From Mastigamoeba balamuthi (lineage: Eukaryota > Evosea > Mastigamoebida > Mastigamoebidae), in the NCBI GenBank assembly GCA_902651635.1, contig CACRSC010000150.1:107871-166615 (forward strand): a stretch of 58,745 bases of DNA, given 5' to 3'. Below the pieces are notes generated by a model. That model searched no databases. It was not told where the DNA came from and saw only the letters and a program-made list of their open reading frames with translations. The translations under genes were made by a program, and so were the position numbers. Numbering within the stretch: the stretch's first letter is position 1; each line of letters begins with the position of its first letter. Positions 1-10,615 of this stretch are shown in pieces.

Positions 1-377
1 TGGGCGAGAGGGGCAAGCCGGCCGAGGACGTGGGCCGCGAGGCCGCCGAGCAGCTCCTGCGCGACCTCGACCAGGGCGGCTGCGTCGACGAGTACCTGCA
101 GGACCAGCTGATCATCTTCATGGCCCTCGCCCACGTGCGCTGAGCCCCTGGGGGAGGAGGAGGGGGGATGCTGGGCTCCCGTTGCTGAGTGCCCGCGCTG
201 CAGGGCCGGTCGAGGATGAGGGTCGGGGAGATCAGTCTGCACACCAGCACGGCGATGGCGGTCGTGTCCAGGATGACGGGGGCCGCGTTCGAGGTCGCCG
301 AGGCCCCCGAGGGCTCGCGGGGCGGCCACGTCATCTCGTGCGACGGCATCGGCTTTGTGAACAAGAACATCGCGTAG
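1..377 (+). CDS. RTCA: RNA 3'-terminal phosphate cyclase, C-terminal part (5' end outside window)
   Basis: Exons 1..134 and 204..377, phase-0 intron, codons starting at base 3, stop TAG. RtcA-type cyclases convert an RNA 3'-phosphate to a 2',3'-cyclic phosphate using ATP, through a covalent adenylyl-histidine. The visible part carries the family hallmark [19 protein letters not shown], in which the DQ(L/I)I(I/V)FMALA block precedes the catalytic-histidine region. The second exon continues with the matching block ending in [10 protein letters not shown], which holds the LHT motif and the likely adenylated histidine. The ORF ends about 45 residues later, as expected for the family C terminus. 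Only about 100 residues are in the window, so N-terminal integrity cannot be judged. RtcA is preferred over the nucleolar, non-catalytic Rcl1 because the HT motif is retained. The exon join is strongly constrained. Confidence 0.93.
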
Positions 378-727
378 CAGTGACGCAACCACGGCCACTT
401 AACGAGAACACCAACGAGAAGAGCCCACAAGGGAAATTCCCGTCTTTTCCGCGGGTTGGTCGGCTGCTCCGGTGTCGGGCACGACGGTCGCGCAGGGCGC
501 GACGCGGTGCACCGCGCAGAGGCGGCGAGCCGCGCCGTAGGGCCGCGGGGCGCGCGCGCGGGGCGCAGAGAGAAATTTCTGTGCTGTTGATGTCATCTGT
601 GACGCAAACTCTGACGCCAGGCGGTGCGCGAGGGCGGGTTTTTTTCATCCCGCCTCTATTTTCCTCTCTGTAGGGTTGTCGCTCCTGTCCCCCCGGCTCC
701 TCCTTCTCTGCCACCCCCCGCCAGAAG
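378..727. other. Intergenic: RTCA 3' end to RPS26 5' end
   Basis: About 350 bases without a convincing gene. Long ORFs here, on both strands, are low-complexity Arg/Gly/Ala translations of GC-rich DNA. A pyrimidine-rich stretch near 640-680 ending in CTGTAG could be a 5'-UTR splice acceptor or the transcription-start region of RPS26. Nothing else is recognisable. Confidence 0.5.
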
Positions 728-1203
728 ATGACCTCGAAGAGGCGTAACAACGGACGCTCCAAGCACGGCCGCGGCCACGTGAACCCCGTGCGCTGCTCGA
801 ACTGCGGCCGCTGCGTGGCCAAGGACAAGGCCATCAAGCGCTTCATCGTGCGCAACATTGTCGAGACGGCCGCCATCGGCGACATCGGCGACGCCAGCGC
901 CATCGCCGAGTACAAGCTCCCCAAGCTCTACCTCAAGATGCAGTACTGCGTCTCGTGCGCCATCCACTCGCACACCGTCCGCGTGCGCTCCCGCAAGCTG
1001 CGCCGCAACCGGTACGACCGCCTTGCCCTCTTCCCACCGCGTCTCCGCCCGGTTCTCCGCCGCGTCCCGACGTGTTTTGCCCCTCCTGACGCGCGCGCGC
1101 ACGATGCACGACACGCAGTGAGCCCCCGGTGCGCCGTGGTGCCCAGCGCGCGGGCGACAAGAAGGACGAGAAGGACCAGAAGAAGCAGCCCGCCGCCAAG
1201 TAA
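728..1203 (+). CDS. RPS26: 40S ribosomal protein S26 (eS26)
   Basis: Exons 728..1011 and 1119..1203 (phase 2), 122 residues, stop TAA. This small-subunit protein lines the mRNA exit channel. The N terminus is Arg/Lys/Asn-rich and followed by a CSNCGRCV zinc-binding pair, and a second Cys pair lies in YCVSCAIHS, together forming the expected C4 zinc site. The run [15 protein letters not shown] and the segment [14 protein letters not shown] are diagnostic of eS26. The second exon encodes a short Pro/Arg/Lys-rich tail with [10 protein letters not shown], which varies in the family. Length matches the usual 115-120 residues. Start chosen at the ATG giving the conserved N terminus. Codon use is strongly C/G-ending, as in a highly expressed gene of this genome. 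Confidence 0.96.
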
Positions 1204-2420
1204 GCACGAGGACGTGCTGGCTTGCGCGCCGGTGCGCCGGCGCTGTTGAGCGCCGGACGGCACTCGAGAGACCTTACTCCCCCACCTGATCCGCCCCCTG
1301 GCAGCCGCACGTAACAAACATGAAGCCCCCCTCGCGCAGAGAAGGAGTTTGCTTCGCAGTATTTAGCGCCCAGATTGCTGCCTCGCGAGATATTTTCGTG
1401 TATCCTTCCTTGCCTGCTGGGGGGCGACTTGCGCGCGAGCTCGCTGGCCTCCGGGGTTCCCCGGCCGCTTCGCCTCCTCTGCGGCTCGCAACGAGTGCCT
1501 GCTTGCTCTTCATCAGGCCGTTATCTGTTTCTCGAATCGGCCATCGACAACTTCTCGACTACTGCCCGCTCATGTGGGAAGGTCCTGTCCGCAGTGCCCG
1601 CGTGTGACAGACCCGTCGTTGTCCACGGGTGACAAGACCCGCGCACGGGCCCGAACACCCTGAGGCCGTCAGCGCTGGGTCCGGGCACGCCGTCCAGGCG
1701 CAGACCGCTGAGCGTCTGCCCGCGGGGCCGGGTAACGCCCCACGATCGACGACAGCTGCGCTGCTGCGCCGTCCTTGGGATGGCATACCCGTGGGCTCCC
1801 TCGGAGGCCGCACAGCCGTCGTCGATGTGCCTCGCGAGAAGCCCGCCAGCGACGGATGGTCGAGGGACTCGCGCTGTGGGCACTGTGGGGCTGGCGGGAT
1901 GGGGGGCCGATTGGCCGCTGAGCAGCAGTTGGGGGGAATGTCCAGAATCACTTGAATGCGTTCAATTCAAAAGGCTACATCTCTGCTACACCGTGCCCCA
2001 GCACATTTGTGATGGGGTCCCTCAATGGTGACTTGCAATCACTGTTGCGTATCACCTCTTTCCATACTCGTAAGCAGACTTTCTGGCCAGCAGAACCACC
2101 ATCAACACAGAGTGATGTCAGAGCTGTTGTTGAGTCACTAATCAGATCAATACAGGCCTTGCTATAGAGGTGTAATCGTTTCTTAACCTCAGAAGGTAAG
2201 AATTTCGAAAAAACGAGGGCTACCGTGGTTCCACGGACAGAAACCGTTGTCCCAACCAGCTCTTTGTTGTGCACATCCTTCGCTGGGATTCTTGTCCCAT
2301 TGACAAGACGCCTGCTGGCTTGATATTACTGATCAATTTCGCGGGGTATCCGGAAAGATCTTCTTTGTTCTCGTATCGGCCCACTCAGGCGGGCAGAATT
2401 TAATTTTGCACGAAAACGCA
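1204..2420. other. Intergenic, with a lower-GC island at about 1930-2400
   Basis: The first 700 bases are GC-rich with only shadow ORFs. A GAGATATTTT element lies near 1387. From about 1930 the composition becomes visibly more AT-rich and a decayed coding-like stretch appears on the minus strand (separate entry). The last 100 bases before the PLC start are AT-rich and may hold its promoter. Confidence 0.5.
1975..2330 (-). pseudogene. Coding-like remnant, possibly transposase-derived
   Basis: A minus-strand open stretch of about 118 codons runs from just after a stop near 2330 to a stop at 1975. Its base composition and codon choice are much less GC-biased than every neighbour. It contains a VDGGSAGQK segment following an alternating hydrophobic run ending in ALTSLCVDGGS, which loosely recalls the catalytic-Asp region of some DDE-type transposases. 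No start codon context, intron or partner domain is visible. This is a weak, pattern-level resemblance; it may be a decayed mobile element or unrelated sequence. Confidence 0.3.
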
Positions 2421-5400
2421 ATGTCCACCGCCGTGCAGCCGCCAGCGCAGGAGAGGGAGCCCGCCGCGCCCCCGGCAGCGGCGCCCGTGCAGGGCTGGCT
2501 CGAGCTGCGCCGCCAGGGGGCCGTGCGGGCGCAGTGGAAGCGCCGGTGGGCCGTCCTCGACCGCGACGCGTTCTGCGTTCGGCTCTACGCGTCGGACAGC
2601 GACGGCGGCGCCAAGGCACGGCGCTTCTCCGGCCGCTTCCGGTCGTCTCACAGCGGTTCCGCCGCGCGCGGCGCGCAGCCGCCCAGGGACACGATCGACC
2701 TCAGGCCGGCGATCCGGTCGCGCGTCGGAGACGGCAAGAAGAAATCGTTTATCGTACGGGGGGACCAACCAGTTTTTCCCCTCCGGCTTTTCTCCGGCTC
2801 AACGGCTCTGGCGACGCTTTCGGACCGGGGGTCCGCAGATCGAGTTTGACAAGTGCCAGTACGAGCTTGCGGCGGCGTCGCAGCTGGACAGGGACCGCTG
2901 GCACAGCGAGATCTCGCTGCTGTTCCAGGACTCGCCACCGATCAGCAAGTGCGCAGCCACCACAGGCCAGCCAGCCCCACAGGCACAGCCAGCGCAGACC
3001 CACACACATACAGCACAAGCCCACACACACAGAGCCTCTGCACACGCCCCGCACAAGCCGAGCGGACAGCACGACGGACAGCACAACACACAGAGCGCAA
3101 CGCCACAGGCCCGCACAAGCCAAGCCAAGCCCAGACCACCCGCACACACACGCACAGCCCCGCACAGGGGGGGCCCCCCCACGCCCTCACAAGGGCCTTC
3201 TCGTCCGTCCGCCCTGGCGCAGGGAGGCGCTGGAGCTGTTCAACAAGCACGACAAGGACGCGAGCGGGACGCTGGAGTTTGACGAGATACAGTCGCTGCT
3301 CAAGGAGATGAACGTCAGCGCCAGCGTCTCGTCCATGCGCACCAAGTTCGCCGAGGTCGACGGTGCTGGGCCCCTCTCTCCCCTCGTCCCCTCCCCCCCC
3401 CCCCCCTGACGCGCCTGACCCCCTGGTCCCCCCAGTGGACCGCAACGGGAAGCTGAACTTCCGGGAGTTTGAGATGCTGCTGGAGAACCTGCGGAGGGAC
3501 GCGGTCGTCGGGGCCGAGTTCGAGGCCGCTGGGGGCGACCGCAGGCTCTGCCTGAGCCACAGGCGCCTGCTGCACTACGTCCGCGAGCAGCAGCACCTGC
3601 GCCAGGCCAAGAGCGACCTCACCAAGCGCATCATCGCGCTGTACCCCCCGCGCTCTGCCGTCGTGCCACAGGGTCCGCGGAACTCCCAGCCAGTTGCCCC
3701 CACGAGGTGGCGGGACGACTCAAACGAAACGAAAACGGCGGGGGATGCAGACCGCATGGACCTGTGGGGGTTCGGGCGCTGGCTCGTGTCGACAGAGGGC
3801 GAGTGCTCCAACACGCTGTTCGACGACGCGACCTCGCAGGTGCCTGAGCCCGCTGGGTCGTTCTCTTCTTCATCCCCTTCTCACCCGAGAAACAACGGCA
3901 ACGCGCGCACTGCGCAGGCGCAGATGGACATGGGGAGGCCGCTGACAGAGTACTTCATAGCGTCGTCGCACAACACGTACCTCATGGGCGACCAGCTCCG
4001 CGGGGAGTCCTCGGTCCTCGCGTACCGCAACGCCCTCGAGAAAGTCCGCGTTTCCTCCCCCATCCTCGCGGATTCAATTGACTGGTCTCTCCGCCTCACA
4101 CTGCTCCCTCCCTCCCCCTCCCCCAAAGGGGTGCCGCTGCGTGGAGCTGGACACGTGGGACGGGCAGTCGGGGATGCCCATCATCACGCACGGGCACACG
4201 TTCACGTCGAAGATCAGCTTCGTCGACGTGATCACGTGCGTGCGCGACTGCGCGTTCAGGATGTCGCCGTACCCCGTCATCCTCTCGATCGAGAACCACT
4301 GCTGCCTGCAGCAGCAGGATGTCATGGCCCAGGTCCTCGAGGACGTCCTCGGGGGCGCCGGGATGCTGCCCTCTGTCGACGAGTTCCGGCGCTTCGTCGA
4401 GGCGCCGACCCCGACGTCGCTGAAGAACAAGGTCATCATCAAGGGCAAGACGCTGAGCGGCGCCGACGCTGCGCCCGAGTCCGACTCGGACACGGACTCT
4501 GACGACGTCGAGGTGGTCAGCCTGGCGCAGCCGCTGGACAAGGACAAGGACAGGGCCGGCAGCAAGCAGGACAAGCCGCCCGAGAAGCCCGCGAAGAAGC
4601 CCAAGATCAAGGTCTCCAAGAGGCTGTCGGACCTGACGCACCTGTCGACGTACTCGTTCCCCAAGACGCCCAAGGCGGCGGCCGTCAGCGCCGCGCGCAA
4701 GGAGGCGGTGGCGACGGGGGCCATCGGGCGCAAGGAGGCGACGCCCGAGATGCGGCCGTTCTGGAGCATGTGCTCGTTCTCCGAGGTCAAGGTCAACAAG
4801 ATGATCGCTGCCGGGCGGGCGGGGTACCTGCGCCAGTACAACGCGGCGCACATCACGAGGACGTACCCCAAGGGCACGCGGTTCGCGTCGTCCAACTACG
4901 ACCCGTGCCCGGCGTGGAGCGCCGGGTGCCACCTCGTGGCGCTCAACTACCAGACGAGCTCGACGCCCATGTGGATCAACGAGGCGTTCTTCAGGCTCAA
5001 CGGCGGCTGCGGCTACGTCCTCAAGCCGCAGTGGATGTGCGAGAGGGCCCACGAGACCCCGGCCCCCGCCGCGCCCGCCTGCAGGCTCGTCGTCGAGGTC
5101 CTCTGCGCGCGCCAGCTGCCGCGCCCCGCCGAGGGCGAGATAGCAGACCCCTACGTCGTCGTCAGCACGCACGGGCTGCCAGAGGACTGCAAGGAGTTCC
5201 GCACCAAAGTCCTTCGTACGGGACCCCTCCTCCCCCCCGCTCTCCCCATACGGAGCTCACCGGCCACACGCCCTCCCCCCAACGCCAAGCCAACAACGGG
5301 TGGGACCCCGTGTGGAACGAGAGGTTCGAGTTCACGCTGCGAGCGCCGGAGATCTCGGTGATGCTGGTCACCGTGTGGGACAAGGGGCGCGTCTCGGACA

Positions 5401-5534
5401 CGCTGATCGCGCGCTACGCCGTCGCGCTGCCGCTGTGCCGCAGGGGCGTGCGCTCGGTACCGCTCTACGACCCCAAGGGGGCCCCGTGCGCCGGCGCCTA
5501 CCTCCTCTGCCGGGTCAACATCGAGCATCCCTGA
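2421..5534 (+). CDS. Phosphoinositide-specific phospholipase C, delta-like
   Basis: Exons 2421..2753, 2839..2948, 3223..3362, 3436..3672, 3751..3839, 3918..4043, 4129..5215, 5290..5534; 788 residues. It hydrolyses PtdIns(4,5)P2 to IP3 and diacylglycerol at the membrane. Order: PH (about 12-148), EF-hands (about 150-220, with a canonical loop [12 protein letters not shown] created across an intron), X domain (about 305-455), an acidic/Lys-rich X-Y linker, Y domain (about 530-650) and C2 (about 655-785). Visible catalytic residues are the His in SSHNTYL, Glu and Asp in CVELDTWDG, and the second His in THGHTF. The Y domain has [13 protein letters not shown] and the C2 has [14 protein letters not shown]. 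Length and order match PLC-delta. The acceptor before exon 6 could be 6 nt later. The second intron carries CA-rich repeats. Confidence 0.95.
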
Positions 5535-5707
5535 AAGGCACGCACAGCAACAGACTGCCTGCAACACTCCTCGGCCATGCGGTAAACAACACGTAAAACC
5601 AACCCCGTTCGCTGTTCAGACCCGTTACCCGCACTTAGGTGCTTAGCTTACCTGCGACCGGAATACGAGCGCCCCTTCCGCGCTCCACTGCTGCTGTCTG
5701 CTGTTCG
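5535..5707. other. Convergent 3' spacer between PLC and the PARP-like gene
   Basis: A 173-bp convergent intergenic region. No gene, tRNA or clear repeat is seen; it should contain both polyadenylation signals. Confidence 0.5.
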
Positions 5708-8566
5708 CTACACGCACAGGTTCCTGACGGCCTTGATGTCGAGGACGTACGCGGGGCACGCCTGCGTCTCGTCGAAGAGGAACCACTCGAGGAACTTGGG
5801 CGACGTGTGGCTGTCGAAGCCCTCGGACGGCTTCATGTGCGGCGCGACCTGCCTGACCTGCAGCGTCCTGCCCGGGATGACCTTGAACATCACCACACGC
5901 ACGGCCTCGTCCTGCGCGCGGGCAGCGGCCGTCAGCCAGAGGGCCGGCAGCGCGCAGCGCGCACGGGAGGGCGCGGGGTGGCAGGCACGTACGAGCTCCA
6001 GGGGTCGACCCTCTGTGTTGGAGTACGGGAGAGCGTAGTCGATGTAGCGGCTGAGGTAGATGCCCAGGCGGTTGTCCCCGAAGTAGCCCTCGGCGGTACC
6101 CGCGCTCGGGTTCTTGGGGTGCCCCACGCGCAGCAGCCCCCACTTGCAGATGTTGTCGATGCTCTTCATGCTGCGGGTTATCGAACGGCTGTGTGAGCAA
6201 AAACAGCGGCAGGGGGACCACTACCGCCGCGCCCGCGCACTTGCTGCAGCCGTGGAAGGCGGTCTGGATGGCGAGCTCGTCTTGTATTCTGCCCTGCTTC
6301 TTGAGGAACTCCACCCGCTTGTCAAACCAGCTCTCGAGCACCGTGTTGGTCACCTGCAAGGGGGCAATTTCGCCCACACAATCAACCAATTCAGTTGCGT
6401 GCGGAAGGCGCAACGGAGACGGAAACAGACCTTCCACGCGCGGGTCAGGGTGAAGGCGATCGGGGGCTTGCTGTCGCGGAGGCGGTTGATGACGTACTCC
6501 TCGCTCGAGGGCTCGAAGAAGCGCTGTATCTCCTTCTCCATCTGCTGCAGCTCCTCCTGCGTCTCGAGCTCGTACCAGTGCACCTTGGGCTCCTCGAGGG
6601 CGCACAGCTCCGCGTGCACGGGGCCCCTGGCGACGGGCTTCGCGGGCTGCGGCTCCGGGCTGCGCGACGCCGACGGCGTCTTGCGCACGACGGGCTCCGG
6701 GGTGTGCGACGCAGAGGGCGCCTTGTGCGGGGGCTTTGCGAACTCGCCCGAGCTGCGCAGGCGGTCCGACAGCGCCGAGCCCTTGCGCACGGGCGACCCC
6801 GGGCACGAGCACTCGCCGTTGATCGCGGCCACGGGCGGGCTGAACAGCCCGCGGAACGCCGGGGACGTCGCGATGGCGGCGGGCGGGGGGTTGGAGTCGC
6901 GCGAAGACGACTCGCCCGAGTCGCTCGGCGACACGACGGCCGACTGCAGCAGGGCCACCATGCCCCGCTCGCTCGCCAGCTCCTCCTTGAGCTTCCTGAT
7001 CTGATCGCGCGGCACACAGTGTCACCGCCGCAGCAGCGGAGGGCGGCCGCACCTGTGCGTCGCGCTGGGTCAGGGAGAGCTGCAGCTCCGCTACCTTCTT
7101 CTTCATGTCCGAGACCTCGCGGTCCTTCGAAGGGCAGGCGGCAGCAGCAGCAGGCGCTGCCTCCTGCAGAGAGGGGAGCCCCTGTGTTGGCGCACCGCGG
7201 AAGGGGGGAAGCGACCGACCTGTGCGCCTCGCAGGGCCAGCGAGCCCTGCAGCTCCGCGACCTTCTTTTTGAGGTCCGCACACTCGCGCTCCTTGGCGGA
7301 GCTGGCGGACTCCTGCACAGGCCGCGTGTCACACACAGGGCGAGGAGCAGGAGGGAGAGGCGGGCCCCACCTGTGCGTCGCGCTGGGCCAGCGAGTGCTG
7401 CAGCTCGGCGACCTTCTTCTTGAGGTCTGCACACTCGCGCTCTCTCGTCGAGACGGCGGTCGGGGTCGCCGAGTCCTACGCGCGGCGCGATGAGCACAGG
7501 GGGACCGAGGGGGGGCGTTGTGCGGCCCAGCGAGCCCCCCCGCGCACATGCTTGGAGAAGAGGCGCTCGTTCATCTCGGCGACCTTCTTCTTCAGCTCCG
7601 CGCACTCGCGGTCCTTGGACGCCGCGGCCGCGCTGGCCTGCGGGTGGGCGTTGCAGCGTGTGAGAGCACAGCGGGGGCGACCAACTCCCCGCGCACAGCG
7701 TCCAGGCGGCGGGTCAGGTCGGAGACCGCCTGCTGCAGGTCCGCGAGCGAGCGCTCCTTGGCCGCGGCAGCCTCGTGGGGCGTTAGAACGAGAGAGAGGA
7801 CAGAGAGAGGCGCAGGCAGCAGCGACGGAGGGGACGCACAGACTTGAGCTGCTCGGCCTGGTCGGCGGCCCTCTTCCTCAGCTCGGCGCACTCCTGCTCG
7901 CTGCGCTCGAGGCGGCCCGCGAGGTCCACGTCCGAGTTCTTCCCTGCGGGCGCACGGATGACGGGTGTTGGCGCGTGTTTCGAGTCCTCTCGCCAGCGTC
8001 GCGTTCGTCCGTTGCCCCCTCCAGGGGCACACAAAACAGGCAGAAAATGCAGTGCGGTGCCCACAGTGAAGTGCGGGCGTACTGATGGCGGTCTGCTGCT
8101 GCGCCATGTCCTGCTTCACCTTCTCCAGCACCACGCGCACGCGCTCCTCCAGCGCGGCCCTCTGCACGTCCCCGGCGTCCGCGCGGGCCTTCTCGCGCTG
8201 CAGCTGCTCCTGCGCGGGTTTTGGGTTTTCATTTTTTGCGCGGTGTTGCCATTTTAGTTGCTACTGTTGCCGCTCTCCTGGGAGAAATGCGGTGGCTGCG
8301 CAGCTGCTGGGCTGCAGGCGCACCTTGAGGGTCGCGATCTGCTGCCGGTCCTCCTTGGCCCGAGCCACGAGCGCTGCAACGCGGTCCTGCAGGGCGGGGC
8401 TCTGGGGAGGGGGCAAGCGTCGGTTTTGGTGTCGCCTGAGGGGCAGGGCAGCTGTGCAGGTGGGTGCGGTGGGGGGCTGACTGCGGGCGTGGCAGAGGAG
8501 GCTGGCTCGGGTGATCTGGTCCACACGGAACTGGACGAACGGGTCAAAGACCTGTGGGTACCGCAT
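5708..8566 (-). CDS. Coiled-coil protein with C-terminal PARP-like / TASOR-type (DUF3715-like) domain
   Basis: Twelve exons on the complement: 5708..5911, 5993..6170, 6241..6353, 6431..7000, 7053..7163, 7220..7312, 7371..7475, 7548..7637, 7697..7771, 7840..7943, 8083..8209, 8324..8566; about 670 residues. Residues 1 to about 330 are heptad-rich coiled coil, largely built from small exons each encoding a variant of ECADLKKKVAELQ. A Ser/Pro-rich linker follows. The C terminus resembles the ADP-ribosyltransferase fold as found in PARPs and TASOR: FHGCSN, a helix, GYFGDNRLGIYLSRY, and SPKFLEWFLFDE before the last strand. The His and Tyr of the PARP H-Y-E triad appear present; the third position appears to be Ala (PAYVLD). 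The N-terminal part of the first exon (8402..8566) lacks a clear splice site and is the weakest piece. Function is inferred only from the fold. Confidence 0.82.
7053..7637 (-). repeat. Tandemly duplicated coiled-coil exons
   Basis: Four consecutive exons (7053..7163, 7220..7312, 7371..7475, 7548..7637), all phase 0, each encode 30-37 residues with the shared core DLKKKVAELQ or ELKKKVAEM, preceded by KERECA-like sequence and mostly ending in a variant of RDAQ. The flanking exons 7697..7771 and 7840..7943 are more divergent members. The pattern fits exon duplication extending a rod domain. Confidence 0.8.
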
Positions 8567-8951
8567 GAGAGACGGCGACGAATGCGGACATGCACATGTG
8601 CCGGGTAGTTCGGTTACTGGTTATTTAATCCGTGCCACAAATATCTCATTTCACCAACGGCGATATCGGCAGGTCCCTCCCAGAGCCCTCTCAGTTCAGG
8701 TCGTCCCATGGTTTGGTCGCACGAAGTCCACTGCGCTTCAAGAGAGAGGCAACACCGGCGCATCACCAGCGAGGGCTGTCGAACCACACAGTTCCAAGGA
8801 TCTGACCCATATCTTTAAAATCAAAGATCAGTGCCTGCAATTCCCGGAATGCCAGGTCCGCTACCCTCCAATCCTGTCTCTGGTGACTCTGTCTAGATAT
8901 TTTTGATACAATATCTCCCAGGGAGATATTTTGGCCCAGCCAGCCCGCTGG
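8567..8951. other. Divergent promoter region between the PARP-like gene and the ankyrin gene
   Basis: A 385-bp region between two divergent genes. It is less GC-rich than the genes and contains several ATATCTC/GAGATAT-type elements near 8642, 8895 and 8910-8930. No small gene is supported. Confidence 0.55.
8910..8930. promoter_or_regulatory. Perfect palindrome AATATCTCCC-A-GGGAGATATT upstream of the ankyrin gene
   Basis: Ten-base arms with a single-base centre, ending 21 bases before the ATG at 8952. It is the clearest copy of an AT-rich element recurring upstream of genes across the window. Possible core-promoter or dimeric factor site; the function is inferred. Confidence 0.5.
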
Positions 8952-10420
8952 ATGGACAAGACGCTGCACACCGCGTGGCTCCTGCGCACGCTCGTCGTGC
9001 CCCGCATGGCGGACCTGCCCGACGACCTCGTGTGCCTCGCCCTCGCCCACGTGCCCACGCTCGCGGTGCCGTGCGTCGCGCTCGCCGGCCTGCGGCCCGC
9101 CCTCGGCCGCCTCGTCACCGCTTCCGCGTCGTCTCGCGTCGACGACGTCCGCGCGCTGCTCGCGAGGCCCTTCGAGCTGGCGACCCCGCGGTACTCCGCG
9201 TCGGTTCCGAGGGGCCTCGTGGCGGCCGCGTTCTGGGTCGCCCGCACGGTCGCAAATCTCCGCAGAACGATATCGGAATCTTCTGCGCAAGTATCTGCGC
9301 TCGTATCCGCGCTGCCTGAGCTGCAGCGGCAGCACCGCAAGCACGCCGCCGACGACGACGCGGCGCCGCAGGAGGCGGGCAAGGAGGGCACAGCGTCGCG
9401 GCACGAGTGGTCCGAGCGCTCGGCGCTGGTGGAGGCGTGCAAGTTCGGCCTGCACGAGGCCGTAGCTGCCCTCTCGCGCCCGCCGTTCGCGCTGGGTCCC
9501 CAGGACGCCCGCGGCGACTCCAAGGCGCTGCACTACGCCTGCAAGTACGGCCACATGCGCTGCGTGCGCCTCCTGGCGGGCCCGCCGTTCAACATCGGCC
9601 GCGACGACGCCCGCCGCGAGAACTGCTCGGCGCTGCGCAAAGTACGCGGGGCCCCCCAGCGCTTCTCCAGCGCGTCTGCCACCGCTCTCTGACGTCGGAA
9701 CGCGCCCGCGGGCAGGCGGCGGAGAGAGGGCACGCGGAGGTCGTGCGGACCCTGGGCGCGCCGCCGTTCTACCTGGCGACAGAGGACGCCCGCGTGTGCT
9801 TCAACGTTGCGCTGAGGTTCGCGTGCCGCAACGGCCACGCGGGCGTCGTCAGGGCGCTGGCCGAGCCGCCGTACTCGCTGCGCTCCGAGGACGCGCGGGC
9901 GCACTCGAACTACTGCCTGCACGCCGCGTGCAAGGGCGGGCACGCGGACGTCGTGCAGCTGCTCGGGGACCCCGCGACGTACGCGCTCGGCCCCGACGAC
10001 GCGCGATCCAACACGTGCGCTGCGCTGCTCTCGGCGTGCACGGGAGGCCACGCCCGCATCGTCCAGATGCTGGGGGCCGCCCCCTTCAGCCTCGGGCGCG
10101 AGGACGCGATGGTGAAGCACTGCTACGCGCTGCTGTACGCCGCCAGGAGCGGGTGGGAGGAGATCGTGCGGCTGCTGGCCCGCGAGCCGTGGTGCCTGGG
10201 GCAGGCCGAGGCGCGCACGGACAGGTGCTTCGCGCTGCGGATGGCCTGCGCCAACGGCCACGCGGGGGTCGTGCGGGCCCTCTCGCAGCCGCCGTACTCG
10301 CTGGGCGCGCAGGACGCCATGGAGTGCAACGGCTTTGCGCTGCGCTACGCCCAGAGGGAGGGCCACCACGACGTCGTGGCACTGCTGCACGCACCGCCGT
10401 TCTCGCTCCCCGCTTCCTGA
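8952..10420 (+). CDS. Ankyrin-like repeat protein with an F-box-like N terminus
   Basis: Exons 8952..9641 and 9716..10420, phase 0, 464 residues. The C-terminal two thirds contain about nine repeats of roughly 36 residues. The ankyrin core (AL-x-x-AC-x-x-GH-x-x-VVR-x-L) is followed by a fixed PPF/Y-SLG-x-x-DAR extension instead of the usual hairpin. The intron falls inside the third repeat and joins it exactly. Near the N terminus LPDDLVCLALAHVP resembles an F-box start, but too little is conserved to be sure; an F-box plus repeats would suggest a substrate adaptor for an SCF ligase. An upstream in-frame TTG was not used because the first ATG sits 21 bases after the palindrome. Confidence 0.88.
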
Positions 10421-10615
10421 GGCGCGCGGGCACCGAGCAGTGCCAGTCCCACCTCGCAGCAGCACAACACCAGCACCGCAAGGCCCCTTTTTTGTAGGAC
10501 CAGAGAGCCGTCGTGTCCTCTTGCCCTTGAGCGAGGAGGCTGGCCATTGCTTGGAGCGATGGTGGATTAACAGACCCTGGAAGCAGGGGCTCTGTGTGGC
10601 TCGTTTCGAGATACT

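Noticed and set aside
331-1317. Several long overlapping ORFs around RPS26
   Set aside because: They are compositional shadows on either strand; only the eS26 frame carries conserved sequence.
1559-1951. Minus-strand ORF of 130 codons in the RPS26-PLC spacer
   Set aside because: Low-complexity translation without motif, splice or start context.
4096-5172. A 358-codon minus-strand ORF opposite the phospholipase C gene
   Set aside because: It is Arg/Gly/Val/Asp low complexity from the reverse of GC-rich codons, while the plus strand encodes a recognisable PLC with all catalytic motifs.
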